Assembly (NCBI GenBank): GCA_903901875.1
Contig: CAIUSO010000114.1
Location: forward strand, 1 to 64,000
Origin: an uncultured Geobacteraceae bacterium
GTDB taxonomy: Bacteria > Desulfobacterota > Desulfuromonadia > Geobacterales > Pseudopelobacteraceae
Length of the DNA: 64,000 nucleotides
Reading direction: 5' to 3'
The notes below the pieces were generated by a model that worked only from the letters and a program-made list of their open reading frames with translations, was not told where the DNA came from and did no database searches. Of the stretch, positions 38,043-46,854 are shown in pieces. A program made the translations under genes and the position numbers. Numbering within the stretch: the first letter of the stretch is position 1; every line of letters begins with the position of its first letter.

Positions 38043-41000
38043 CTACAGAGTAATTTTATCCAGCGTCAGTAAGGCACCGGCAAAGTCTATGGCGTCAACT
38101 TGCCGGCACAACGTTTCAACTTCTAACGAAGCGGGTAATTGTGAAGCCAGCGTTTCAACCAGATGCAATGCGCTGGAATCCCCCCGTTGCAATGCCCTTC
38201 GAAGTGCCGTGACCGTCGCCGTGCTGTCCCCCTGCCGGTCGTTCGACTGCGGAACTTTTCGGTCATCCTCCATGGTCAACGTTCTGACCACATCGGAGAT
38301 AATCTCCATCTGCTCCCGAACTGCCCCCGTGAAGCGGGCAAGGGTGGCAGCATCCCCTTCACCCTTGAGGGTCGCTTCCAGCTCTTTACAGATACGGTTC
38401 AGCTCCGTGGCACCCACGTTGGCCGAAATGCCTTTCAGGGAGTGGGCCTGCCGCGTGGCGGCTTCACGGTTATCCCGGTCTATGGCGGCGCAGAGTTCAT
38501 CAACTACGACGGCTCCCTCTCTGACAAAAGCGTTAGCCATTCTCTTCATCATGGTGACATCATCCATACATCGGCTCAGAAGCTCGTCAACATCAAGGCC
38601 CTGCACTGTCGGGAGCAGGGGGGAACTTTCAGGTAGGGGAACCGGCTCAGGTTCCGCACGTGAGGTATCTCCGCGGCTGGTCATGGCAGCCACCATGCGA
38701 AACAAAGCGTCCGGGTTGACCGGCTTGGTGATGAGATCGTCCATGCCCGCCTGCAGGCATCGTTCACGCTCTTCCGCCATGGCGTGTGCCGTCATTGCCA
38801 CAATGGGCAGACGGGACGAATCCCACCGTTCCCGTATCGTTCGTGCCGCCGTAAGTCCATCCATAACCGGCATCTGAACATCCATCAGAACCAGGTCGTA
38901 TGCACCATGGGCATCGGCAACCATTTCCACCGCCTCACGCCCATTGGCAGCCGTGGCAACGGAGACACCAACCCGCTCCAGCAGTTCCGATGCCAGTTGT
39001 GTGTTGATGGCGTTGTCATCGACCAGCAGTATATGCACCCCCGCAAACTCATCGTTTTTGAAGCATACCGGTGGCTTACGTGGTGGGGTACCGATGCCGG
39101 CACTGATCGGCATCGTGGCGGTGGCGGTGAGGCATTCCTCCCCCCCCTTATGGAGAGTGCACCCGCACCACAGTGAGAAGCTGAACCTGCTACCTACGCC
39201 GGGAGTGCTTGTCACCGAGATATCACCTCCCATCAACTGCACCAGGCTTTGGCAGATGGAGAGACCGAGGCCGCTGCCGCCATACTCGCGGGTGGTTGAC
39301 GTATCGGACTGTGTAAACGGCTGAAAGAGCAGATCTAGCTGATCCGGTGGGATGCCGATACCAGAATCTTGCACGGTAAAGAGTATGTTGACCCGATTGG
39401 ATTCCTCGTCGACTTCCGTAATGAGCGCGGAGAGCGCGACCTCCCCCGTCGCAGTGAACTTGATTGCATTGTTTATGAGATTGGTAATGACCTGTTGAAG
39501 ACGGAGCGGATCACCAATCAGAATTGGCGGGAGAGTATCCTCCTCGGGCAGTATGAGAGACAGCCCCTTATTCTCAGCAGCTATTTTCTGAAGTGTCGCA
39601 ATATTTTCAAACAGCTGCATCGTGGAAAACTCTACCTCCTCGATGGTAAGCATATTGGCCTCAATTTTTGAAAAGTCGAGAATGTCATTCAGTATGCCCA
39701 TGAGAGCTTCGCCCGAATAGGTTATTTTGTTCAGGTAGTCATGAACTTTCGGGGAGAGGTCCTGTTGCAGTGCCAGATACCCCATGCCGATGATGCCGTT
39801 CATGGGGGTACGGATCTCATGGCTCATATTGGCGAGGAAACGGCTCTTGGCAAGGTTTGCCGCTTCGGCCGAGACGATGGCTTTTTCCCGCTCTGCTTCG
39901 TACCGGGAACGCTCGGTAATATCGGTATCAACGCCTCTATACCCGGTCAGGTTTCCGTCACTATCAAGGATAGGCACTCCATTGGTGCAAATGAGGACCT
40001 GATGCCCCTCTTTGTGTATGTACCAACTCTCCAGATTTTTAATAGTTGCCGTATGGGCACTAACCTCACTGAACAGACTTCTTACCTGTTCCGCTTCCTC
40101 TGACGACATAAAGTCGTAGATGGTGTTACCCTCTATTTCTGACGGGTTATAGCCCAGTACCTTATGAACCTGGGGAGAGCAGTAGGTGTAGCACCCCTCC
40201 TGATCGACTTCCCATACCCAATCAGACATGGTTAATATTATGGCATTGAGAGTTTCGTTGGATGCAACGGCGTCCGCATTGGCCTGTAACAGTGCCAACT
40301 CGGCCATTTTAAGATCAGTAACGTCGTTAAATGACCAGACACGCCCCACAATAGTAGGGCCGACTTTTTGCGGTTGGGAATTGCGCAGGAATATGCGGCC
40401 ATCGGCAAGATGGAGTGTGTCACAGCTGGAAGCTTGCGGGTTGTCGTAGAGCTCCCTCACCTTGGCCAGAAACTGTTCCGGATCGGCCATTTGTGCAACA
40501 ACATGGGCGAGTATGGGATCACTGATATTTTTATCCAGAAGTTCCGGGGGCACGCGCCACAGGTCAAGGAATTTCTGATTCCAGAGGGAAATATGGCCAT
40601 TCAGGTCAACCGCCAGGACACCATCCATGGTGGCTTCCAGGGTACCACCGAGCAGTGACATGGTCGAAGCCAGGGCCTCACTGGTCTGCGTAAGGCTGGT
40701 AATATCGTAACTGACACCGGTCATACGGTGTGGTGTATCGTTTTCATCCCGTTCAATCCTGCCAAAGGCCCTGATGGTGCGGATAGCACCATCGGACCAC
40801 ACCACGCGAAATTCGATATTGAACTCCCGCTCTCCGTTCAAGGCCATTATAATGGCGGCATCACTCCGTTCAATGTCATCGGGATGCAGTCCCCCCATCC
40901 AGGCTTCATAGGTACCGGCAAAATTTTCTGCACGCACTCCGTACAGTCGATACATCCACTCATCCCAGATCAGCCTGTTTTCCGGGATGATCCACTCCCA

Positions 41001-42179
41001 GACACCGATACCTCCCGAGTCGACGGCCAGCGCAAAACGATTGCTCAGCCTCTCCAACTGAACCTTCTGCTCAGTCAGCTCACGGGACATGGTTGCCGCC
41101 AGTGCCAACGCCTTGTCTCTGGTACTGGAGAGGAGATAGCTTATTGCCGACAGCAAAAAGCTGACCAGAATGCAGGACCCCAGTGCCAGGCGGGAGTTCT
41201 CCCGTTCAAGATGTCTGGCAAATGACGGAAGACACTTAAAATCGATACACCATTTTTTCCCATAGGCATCCAGTGAGACCCGCTTGGTAAAATAGGGGAC
41301 AAAGTCCGTGGGAATCTGGTTCAGCTCCGTCTGTATGCTACTGAACATCAGCTCTTTTTCAGCAGGGGCCTCGCTCGCATACACCTCAAACCCGACATCC
41401 GGTGGCAGCTTTGCCATGGTTCCGTAAATGAAATCGTTCATCCTGATGGGACTGTAGACAAAACCATAAAAAGCTTTACGCCGCAACTCCACCGAATCGG
41501 TCGGCATCCCCTTTCGGTATATGGGGGTATACATGAGCATACCGCTCTGTTTGTCCTTTTCCGTCTCCTGGACCAGTATTATTTTGGCGGCAATTGTCGT
41601 AGCACCGCTGTCGATAGCTTTATCCATTGCACCGCGGCGCACCGGCTCGGAGTACATGTCATAGCCGAACGCACGCTGATTTCTCCAGTTAAAGGGTTCA
41701 AGGTACATGATCGAACTGTACGCAGGGCGCTCTCCCAACGGCTTGATCGTGTATTCGGGAAACCCCTCTGCCCGCACCGATGCGATATTTTTCTCTTTTT
41801 CAGCCGGGGTAAGCCAGATACTGAAACCAATCCCCAGTATGCCGGGATGATTTTCGTCGAGACGGAGCGTTGAGACGAAGCGTCGCCACTCGCTGCGGGA
41901 AACCTGGTCACTGCCGTTAAACAGCCCGACGCCACCAAGAAGAACCTGCTCGTGGTCATGCATCCGCTTTTCAATCTGCCGGGAGACCACGGAGGTTATC
42001 TCCGCAAAGGTTTCAGCCGCTTTATTCTGATAACTCTGTTCAAGCATCCACCACAGGAACAGTGACGTTCCCAACGAAGCACACAGCACGAGAACGGAAA
42101 GGGCACCGGCACGAGTGACGAAAGCTCCGATGTTAAAATTACCGACCGTGCGGCGGGCAGTAGAAGGAAGTACGCTCAT
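38043..42179 (-). CDS. CHASE-domain hybrid histidine kinase with Hpt
   Basis: 1378-aa membrane kinase. The order is TM1 at about 27-49, a periplasmic CHASE domain (about 75-290; GIGFSIWLTPAEKEKN, AFGYDMYSEPVRRGAMDKA), TM2 at about 335-355, three PAS domains (about 395-505, 515-640, 640-760), and His[14 protein letters not shown] with His787. HATPase (DSGIGIPPDQLDLLF, GGSGLGLSICQSL), a receiver with Asp1100 (MDVQMPVMDG) and an Hpt domain with RQAHSLKGIS (His1246) follow. CHASE domains usually bind small ligands such as cytokinin-like molecules. The full phosphorelay (His-Asp-His) means a separate receiver protein must be the output. AAGGCGG precedes the ATG. Confidence 0.94.
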   Translation of the reverse strand: MSVLPSTARRTVGNFNIGAFVTRAGALSVLVLCASLGTSLFLWWMLEQSYQNKAAETFAEITSVVSRQIEKRMHDHEQVLLGGVGLFNGSDQVSRSEWRRFVSTLRLDENHPGILGIGFSIWLTPAEKEKNIASVRAEGFPEYTIKPLGERPAYSSIMYLEPFNWRNQRAFGYDMYSEPVRRGAMDKAIDSGATTIAAKIILVQETEKDKQSGMLMYTPIYRKGMPTDSVELRRKAFYGFVYSPIRMNDFIYGTMAKLPPDVGFEVYASEAPAEKELMFSSIQTELNQIPTDFVPYFTKRVSLDAYGKKWCIDFKCLPSFARHLERENSRLALGSCILVSFLLSAISYLLSSTRDKALALAATMSRELTEQKVQLERLSNRFALAVDSGGIGVWEWIIPENRLIWDEWMYRLYGVRAENFAGTYEAWMGGLHPDDIERSDAAIIMALNGEREFNIEFRVVWSDGAIRTIRAFGRIERDENDTPHRMTGVSYDITSLTQTSEALASTMSLLGGTLEATMDGVLAVDLNGHISLWNQKFLDLWRVPPELLDKNISDPILAHVVAQMADPEQFLAKVRELYDNPQASSCDTLHLADGRIFLRNSQPQKVGPTIVGRVWSFNDVTDLKMAELALLQANADAVASNETLNAIILTMSDWVWEVDQEGCYTYCSPQVHKVLGYNPSEIEGNTIYDFMSSEEAEQVRSLFSEVSAHTATIKNLESWYIHKEGHQVLICTNGVPILDSDGNLTGYRGVDTDITERSRYEAEREKAIVSAEAANLAKSRFLANMSHEIRTPMNGIIGMGYLALQQDLSPKVHDYLNKITYSGEALMGILNDILDFSKIEANMLTIEEVEFSTMQLFENIATLQKIAAENKGLSLILPEEDTLPPILIGDPLRLQQVITNLINNAIKFTATGEVALSALITEVDEESNRVNILFTVQDSGIGIPPDQLDLLFQPFTQSDTSTTREYGGSGLGLSICQSLVQLMGGDISVTSTPGVGSRFSFSLWCGCTLHKGGEECLTATATMPISAGIGTPPRKPPVCFKNDEFAGVHILLVDDNAINTQLASELLERVGVSVATAANGREAVEMVADAHGAYDLVLMDVQMPVMDGLTAARTIRERWDSSRLPIVAMTAHAMAEERERCLQAGMDDLITKPVNPDALFRMVAAMTSRGDTSRAEPEPVPLPESSPLLPTVQGLDVDELLSRCMDDVTMMKRMANAFVREGAVVVDELCAAIDRDNREAATRQAHSLKGISANVGATELNRICKELEATLKGEGDAATLARFTGAVREQMEIISDVVRTLTMEDDRKVPQSNDRQGDSTATVTALRRALQRGDSSALHLVETLASQLPASLEVETLCRQVDAIDFAGALLTLDKITL

Positions 42180-42339
42180 GATTCCGCCTTAAGAGGTTAA
42201 GTGGCATAGTAAGTACATCGTTTCATTTAAATGCATAAGAGAGAAGATTGCAAGTCGCTATCATTCTGACAGAGTTTGCAGGATAAAGCCTACAGCAGGT
42301 AGGAGTGGGCACACACGGCAGGCATTTGATTATTATACA

Positions 42340-42540
42340 TCAACATGAAGCACCCCGTGCTTTGGCGAAGATATCCCGTACTGCCGACACCCACTCGGCA
42401 CTGAACCTATCTCCGTTTGTCAGCCACGCTTCCATACTTCGCGTCTGTTCCACTTTAACGGCCCCCTTTTCATCGCAGACCGCTGCGACAATAAGGACAC
42501 CGGTCCCTTTCATGTCTCCCCCCATCTCATTGTCAGTCAT
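42340..42540 (-). CDS. Hypothetical small protein
   Basis: 66-aa frame from ATG 42540 containing MKGTGVLIVAAVCDEKGAVK and EWVSAVRDIFAKARG. The reading frame stays open and protein-like for about 20 codons before this ATG (SAENFELLSHEFTAM), so the gene may have started further upstream and lost its 5' end near the GC-rich repeat at 42601. No ribosome site, membrane segment or family is recognised. It lies between two kinases on the same strand. Confidence 0.4.
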   Translation of the reverse strand: MTDNEMGGDMKGTGVLIVAAVCDEKGAVKVEQTRSMEAWLTNGDRFSAEWVSAVRDIFAKARGASC

Positions 42541-42596
42541 TGCGGTGAATTCATGACTCAGCAGTTCGAAGTTTTCTGCGGAAAGTTGCCTTAAAA

Positions 42597-42640
42597 GTCC
42601 CCCCTCCCCTTGTGGAGGGGGTTAGGGGGAGGGGAGGCTC
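42597..42640. repeat. GC-rich palindromic repeat
   Basis: CCCCTCC-CCTTGT-GGAGGGG forms a hairpin, followed by GTTAGGGGGAGGGG. This C-rich/G-rich pattern is familiar as an interspersed palindrome in many bacterial genomes. It lies 23 bases after the 1159-aa kinase stop and may serve as a transcript 3' end, though the T-tract is weak. Confidence 0.5.
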
Positions 42641-42662
42641 AATGCAAGGACCAATCCGGAGA

Positions 42663-45600
42663 CTACTGACTTTTTTCAGGAGAAAGCCATTTATCAAGCA
42701 TTTCGGAGAGTGCTTTTTTCGTGAGCGGCTTCGCCAGATAATCATCCATTCCGCACTGAAGGCATTTTTCACGGTCCCCATCCATGACGTTGGCGGTTAC
42801 CGCGATTATGGGTACCCCATGGTTCAGAACGTGTGAGGTAACATCTCTGATTACCTCAGTGGCCTCATAGCCGCTCATTTCCGGCATCATGCAATCCATC
42901 AGAACCAGATCATACTCGGCTATTTCCAGTGCCCGCACCGTCTTGAGCCCATCGGTGGCAACATCAGCTTTATAACCAAGGTTCTTGAGCAGATGAAGCG
43001 CCGTTTTCTGGTTAATCGGGTTGTCTTCGGCCATCAGGATACGGACAGCCACCCCCTCGACCACACTGTTTTCGGGCACCGCAGGAGGTGCGCCTTCAAG
43101 TACCGGCTGTGGCAGTGCAGCCGGTACAGTGGCTTGGAGTTCCCCCTTGCCACAAATCTCCATTGTGGCCGTAAACCAGAAGGTCGAACCTTTCCCTTGC
43201 TCACTCGTCACACCGATCTCACCACCCAGAAGGGTCGCCAGCTCTTTGGCAAGTGCCAGCCCCAAACCGGTCCCGCCATAGGAACGGGTTGACGAGCTGT
43301 CCACCTGGGTAAAAGCCGTGAACACATCGGCAAGACGGGATTCCGCCATGCCGATGCCGGTGTCATGGACATCAAACCTGAGGACCACCGAACTGTTTTT
43401 CACTGAGCAGACGGATACCGAGATGACAACCGCCCCCCTTTGGGTAAATTTGAGGGCATTGTCAATAAGGCTGGTAAGTATCTGCTGGACTTTCCCCCCA
43501 TCTCCCCTCACGAGGCTGGGCACCTCCGGCGCGATCCGGCTTGTCAGCCCCAGTCCCGCCCCGGCAGCCCGGCTGGTAAACGAGCCCATGGTTTCATCCA
43601 GACAAGTGCGGAGGTTAATATCCTTTAGTTCCACATCAAGCTTTTTGACCCTGACCAGGGTAAAGTCCAGAATATCGCTGATTATTGCCAGCAGATTCTT
43701 GCCACATTGGTGTACAATGTCCGCAAACTCACGCTGTTCTTCCGTCAGTTCACTGTCAAGTAACAGATCTGACATCCCCAGCAAGCCGTTTAACGGAGTA
43801 CGCATCTCGTGGCTCATGACCGCCAGAAATTCATCCTTGGCCCGGCTTGCGATTTCCGCCTTTTCTTTCGCATCAACCAGGGACGCCTCCATCTCTTTGC
43901 GTTTATTGATATTTTCCTTAATCCCGATAAAATGGGTTATGATACCGTCATCATCACGCAGTGGTGAAATCTTTGCCTGTTCAAAGTTAATATCACCATT
44001 TTTACTGTTGTTAATGAATTCCCCCTCCCACGACTGTCCCGCCTTGATGGTCGCCCAGAGTTCCTCAAAGATATACGAATCGGTCAATTTCGATTTAAGT
44101 ATGCGCGGGTTTTTACCAAGGACCTCTTCGGCAGTATAGCCACTCAATGTGGTAAAATGGGGGTTAACAAATTCAATAGCACCTTGAGTGTCGGTAATAA
44201 TTATTGACACCGGGCTCTGGTCCACGGCACGGGAGAGCATGCGCAGCTGCTGTTCCGCAACCTTGCGCCAGGTAATATCTTCATGGGTAATAACCCCATA
44301 TATGGTGCCGTTGATGGTGAAACGGCTGGCCTTGCAGACGAACCAGAGCTCTTTTGTGGGGGTGTGGCATGGGTACTCCTTGATAAATTCAGGTAACGTA
44401 CCGTTCAGCACGGAGGAGATGCCGGTGACAAATTCGGCAACGGTGGGGTCCTGCTCACCGGAAAGCGGCTGACAGGCAAAGAAATAATTCGAGCCGATAC
44501 TGCTATGTTCCGGAATCGCATCATTTTCTGCGCCAAAGGTTTCCCAGGCTCGATTTGTGGTGACGATGGTTCCCTGTTCATTAATCACACAGATATGCGA
44601 TCTGATACCGTCAAGAGTCGATTTATAAAACTGATCCTGGGCCGTCAAACTCGCTTCAGCTTTTTTTAAATCGGTGACATCCGTTACCAAAACAAAAAAG
44701 CCATGGACACCATCAGCATCACTATCGGGAATATAGTTGGCCCAGGTATACCCGGAGGTGCCATCGGGTTTGCTCAGAGTACGCTCAAAGTGTTGTTGCT
44801 CCCCAGCCAGGGCCGCCGTAATAAACTGTTCATTTCTCTTGAACAGTCCATCGCCCATCAGATCATGAATATGGATGTCTTTCATCTGCTCGGGCGTTTT
44901 GCCAAACCACTCCTGATAGGCACGATTGGCAAAACCGCAGCGAAGATCATTATCCCAGTAACCGACCATCCCGGGCAATACGTCGATCAGCTTTCTCATG
45001 AAACGCTCACTGGCTTCAAGCGAGGCCGACAGTTCTTTCTGTTCTGTGATATCGATACATGACCCGACATATCCCGTGAACGCGCCGTTGGCAAAGGTCG
45101 GCGTCCCGCTATCGAGTATCCAGCGATAACTGCCGTCATTTCTCAGCAGGCGATACTCCATGGTAAAGCAGTGGCGATTGTCAAAGCAGGTCACATAGGT
45201 GTCGATACAACCATCCAGATCCTCGGGGTGGACCCCTTCTGCCCAGCCATTACCCTGCTCCTGCTCCAAGGTTCGCCCGGTAAAACTCAGCCAGACATCA
45301 TTAAACCAGTAACACAGCTTGTCAAGTCCCGCCAGCCAGATGAGAACCGGCGCAGAATTTGCCAACGAGCGGAAACGGACTTCACTCTCCTGGAGGGCCG
45401 CCGCCGCTGCCACACGGTCGGAAATATCATGGGAAATGGCCGACACACCGACGATGACACCCCGCGTATTGCACACCGGTGACATCGATACCGATACGTC
45501 CAGTGCGGTGCCATCCTTACGCAGGCGAACGGTGTCGTGATGCTTGATACTCCTGCCGTCACGGACCTGCTCCAGAAACATCGCCTCTTCGTACTGGCGC

Positions 45601-46142
45601 TGGGTCGGGACAATCAGGGAGATCGGCTTACCAATTACCTCCGTGCGGCGATAGCCATACATGCGTTCTGCGCCGGCGTTCCAGCTGGTGATGATGCCAT
45701 CCAGGCTTTTTGCGATAATGGCGTCATCGGATGACTCCACAATTGACGCAAGGGCTGACCGTTCTTCTTCAGCCTGCCGTTGGCTGGTCACATCGGCAAG
45801 AACGATCATCAGCTCCTGGCCGTTGATCTTCCGGATAGTGACCTCAAGCTCCAGAGCATTAACTTTCCCCGTCCCCCCATGAATAGTGACAGGCAGTTCC
45901 TCACACACCACCCCGCTCTCTCCGGCAAATGCCGCCACAAGGTGGTGGATTACCGGTGCAACCGGATCGAGAACATGAAAAAGGTTGTCAAGGGTGCCGG
46001 AGCGCGTAACACATTCAAGCAGCGCAACGGCCCGGGGCGTCAGCATCTTGATGTCACCGTTCAGGTCGATCCGAGCCATGGCGACCGGAATCTGGTACAT
46101 AAAAGCAAGCAACTCATCTGATTGGATATTTGGTCTATTCAT
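42663..46142 (-). CDS. Six-PAS hybrid histidine kinase cotranscribed with PYP
   Basis: 1159-aa cytoplasmic hybrid kinase. About six PAS domains run from residue 12 to 755, the second (AIIAKSLDGIITSWNAGAER) and third (NSAPVLIWLAGLDKLCYWF) absent from its paralogue at 32953. HisKA is VMSHEMRTPLNG with His778. The HATPase has DTGIGMAESRLADVF and [13 protein letters not shown], and the receiver has LMAEDNPINQKTAL with Asp1083 (MDCMMPEMSGY). It starts only 4 bases after the photoactive-yellow-protein-like gene and lies behind the same riboswitch. The first PAS domain (MYQIPVAMARIDLNGDIK) is the likeliest site for contact with a separate sensor. No effector regulator follows. Confidence 0.93.
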   Translation of the reverse strand: MNRPNIQSDELLAFMYQIPVAMARIDLNGDIKMLTPRAVALLECVTRSGTLDNLFHVLDPVAPVIHHLVAAFAGESGVVCEELPVTIHGGTGKVNALELEVTIRKINGQELMIVLADVTSQRQAEEERSALASIVESSDDAIIAKSLDGIITSWNAGAERMYGYRRTEVIGKPISLIVPTQRQYEEAMFLEQVRDGRSIKHHDTVRLRKDGTALDVSVSMSPVCNTRGVIVGVSAISHDISDRVAAAAALQESEVRFRSLANSAPVLIWLAGLDKLCYWFNDVWLSFTGRTLEQEQGNGWAEGVHPEDLDGCIDTYVTCFDNRHCFTMEYRLLRNDGSYRWILDSGTPTFANGAFTGYVGSCIDITEQKELSASLEASERFMRKLIDVLPGMVGYWDNDLRCGFANRAYQEWFGKTPEQMKDIHIHDLMGDGLFKRNEQFITAALAGEQQHFERTLSKPDGTSGYTWANYIPDSDADGVHGFFVLVTDVTDLKKAEASLTAQDQFYKSTLDGIRSHICVINEQGTIVTTNRAWETFGAENDAIPEHSSIGSNYFFACQPLSGEQDPTVAEFVTGISSVLNGTLPEFIKEYPCHTPTKELWFVCKASRFTINGTIYGVITHEDITWRKVAEQQLRMLSRAVDQSPVSIIITDTQGAIEFVNPHFTTLSGYTAEEVLGKNPRILKSKLTDSYIFEELWATIKAGQSWEGEFINNSKNGDINFEQAKISPLRDDDGIITHFIGIKENINKRKEMEASLVDAKEKAEIASRAKDEFLAVMSHEMRTPLNGLLGMSDLLLDSELTEEQREFADIVHQCGKNLLAIISDILDFTLVRVKKLDVELKDINLRTCLDETMGSFTSRAAGAGLGLTSRIAPEVPSLVRGDGGKVQQILTSLIDNALKFTQRGAVVISVSVCSVKNSSVVLRFDVHDTGIGMAESRLADVFTAFTQVDSSSTRSYGGTGLGLALAKELATLLGGEIGVTSEQGKGSTFWFTATMEICGKGELQATVPAALPQPVLEGAPPAVPENSVVEGVAVRILMAEDNPINQKTALHLLKNLGYKADVATDGLKTVRALEIAEYDLVLMDCMMPEMSGYEATEVIRDVTSHVLNHGVPIIAVTANVMDGDREKCLQCGMDDYLAKPLTKKALSEMLDKWLSPEKSQ

Positions 46143-46146
46143 AGGG

Positions 46147-46539
46147 TTATCCGAGAGCTAAAAAATTTACCAGAACGTAGCGTGTCGAACACAGGGGGGA
46201 AGAGAGGAGGCGAAGACGAACGTTGGTAGGACGCATCCGCCAACTGAAGGTATACTCCAGCGTCTCATCCAACGGACTCCCCTCAGCAAGAGCATCTTCA
46301 AAACGCTGAGCGACTCTGTAGTTATTCGTGCATTGGGCCACTTCTGTAAAAAATGGCCGTCCAAGCACGTGGTCAGGCAACAACCTTGAATGCTGTGATT
46401 CATAGGCATTATATCTGCGAACCAGCGTGTCTGTGTCAAAACCGATCACACCAAAATCAAGAGCATCCAATTCGTAATCGTTCAGCCCTTCCAATAAGTT
46501 AAAGACACCCGCATGGTCAAATGAAATGGTCATAGTCAA
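46147..46539 (-). CDS. pyp: Photoactive yellow protein (PYP) homologue
   Basis: 130-aa single PAS domain that aligns without gaps to Halorhodospira PYP over its core. LDFGVIGFDTDTLVRRYNAY corresponds to the strand pair, VLGRPFFTEVAQCTNN to the chromophore loop, and LEYTFSWRMRPTNVRLRL to the C-terminal strands. The Cys that carries p-coumarate (PYP Cys69) is Cys70, the pocket Tyr42 is Tyr43 and Glu46 is Glu47. Thr50 is Ser and Arg52 is Leu. PYPs are blue-light receptors. Genes for the chromophore (tyrosine ammonia lyase, p-coumaryl ligase) are not in this window. AAAGGA precedes the ATG. The 4-base gap to the kinase implies a shared pathway. If no chromophore is made, it could sense something else. 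Confidence 0.88.
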   Translation of the reverse strand: MTMTISFDHAGVFNLLEGLNDYELDALDFGVIGFDTDTLVRRYNAYESQHSRLLPDHVLGRPFFTEVAQCTNNYRVAQRFEDALAEGSPLDETLEYTFSWRMRPTNVRLRLLSSPLCSTRYVLVNFLALG

Positions 46540-46638
46540 TCCTTTGGGAAGGGTCCGATTCTCCCGATCTTTGAACGGAACGGGCCGGCCACACGTAGTA
46601 TGTCACTCCATTACGGCACGTCCGTAAAACAAAAAAAA

Positions 46639-46663
46639 CCTTCTCAAGCCGAACTGAAGAAGG
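46639..46663 (-). terminator. Intrinsic terminator of the riboswitch
   Basis: Minus strand CCTTCT and AGAAGG form the base of a stem with further pairing inside, followed by eight T. It lies between the GEMM aptamer and the PYP gene, so it should stop transcription in one ligand state. The stretch AAGAGGG just upstream can pair with CCCCTTCTT and act as the competing antiterminator. Confidence 0.8.
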
Positions 46664-46682
46664 GGTATGGACAGCCCTCTTT

Positions 46683-46757
46683 CCTGGGTAACCCGACTAT
46701 CCGGTTAACGGACTCGTAGCTTTGCGTCCCTGGGTTACCCCAAGTTTGCCATTTTCA
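46683..46757 (-). ncRNA. GEMM-I cyclic-dinucleotide riboswitch aptamer
   Basis: On the minus strand the leader reads ATGGCAAAC, then a helix CTTGGG-GTAA-CCCAGG with a GNRA loop, then GGACGCAAAGC, a second helix, and GGGTTACC closing the structure. This is the GEMM-I consensus (GGCAAAcc...GACGCAAAGC...GGUUACC). The base before GCAAA, equivalent to position 20 of Vc2, is G, as in c-di-GMP sensors; Geobacter-type cGAMP sensors carry A. A terminator follows, so it most likely regulates by termination. Genes controlled: the PYP homologue and the six-PAS kinase. Confidence 0.88.
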
Positions 46758-46781
46758 AAAAGAGATTATAACGTTCTTAAT

Positions 46782-46809
46782 TCTATATGTTGTTAGAAAT
46801 AGTTGTCAA
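46782..46809 (-). promoter_or_regulatory. Promoter of the riboswitch-PYP-kinase operon
   Basis: TTGACA (46804-46809) and TATAGA (46782-46787) on the minus strand, spaced 16 bases. A consensus TATAAT further down (about 46764-46769) lacks a good -35 and is an alternative. Either gives a transcript starting just before the GEMM aptamer. Confidence 0.6.
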
Positions 46810-46854
46810 CAACTTAAACAACGTATTTTCAACGATGATTTACTCTTACCTCCG

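Noticed and set aside
42597-42640. CRISPR-like or phage attachment repeat
   Set aside because: Only one palindromic unit is present, with no spacers and no integrase nearby. It fits a common interspersed palindrome.
46683-46757. cGAMP (GEMM-Ib) identity for the riboswitch
   Set aside because: The base equivalent to Vc2 position 20 reads G, not A. c-di-GMP is the better guess, though the alignment was done by eye.
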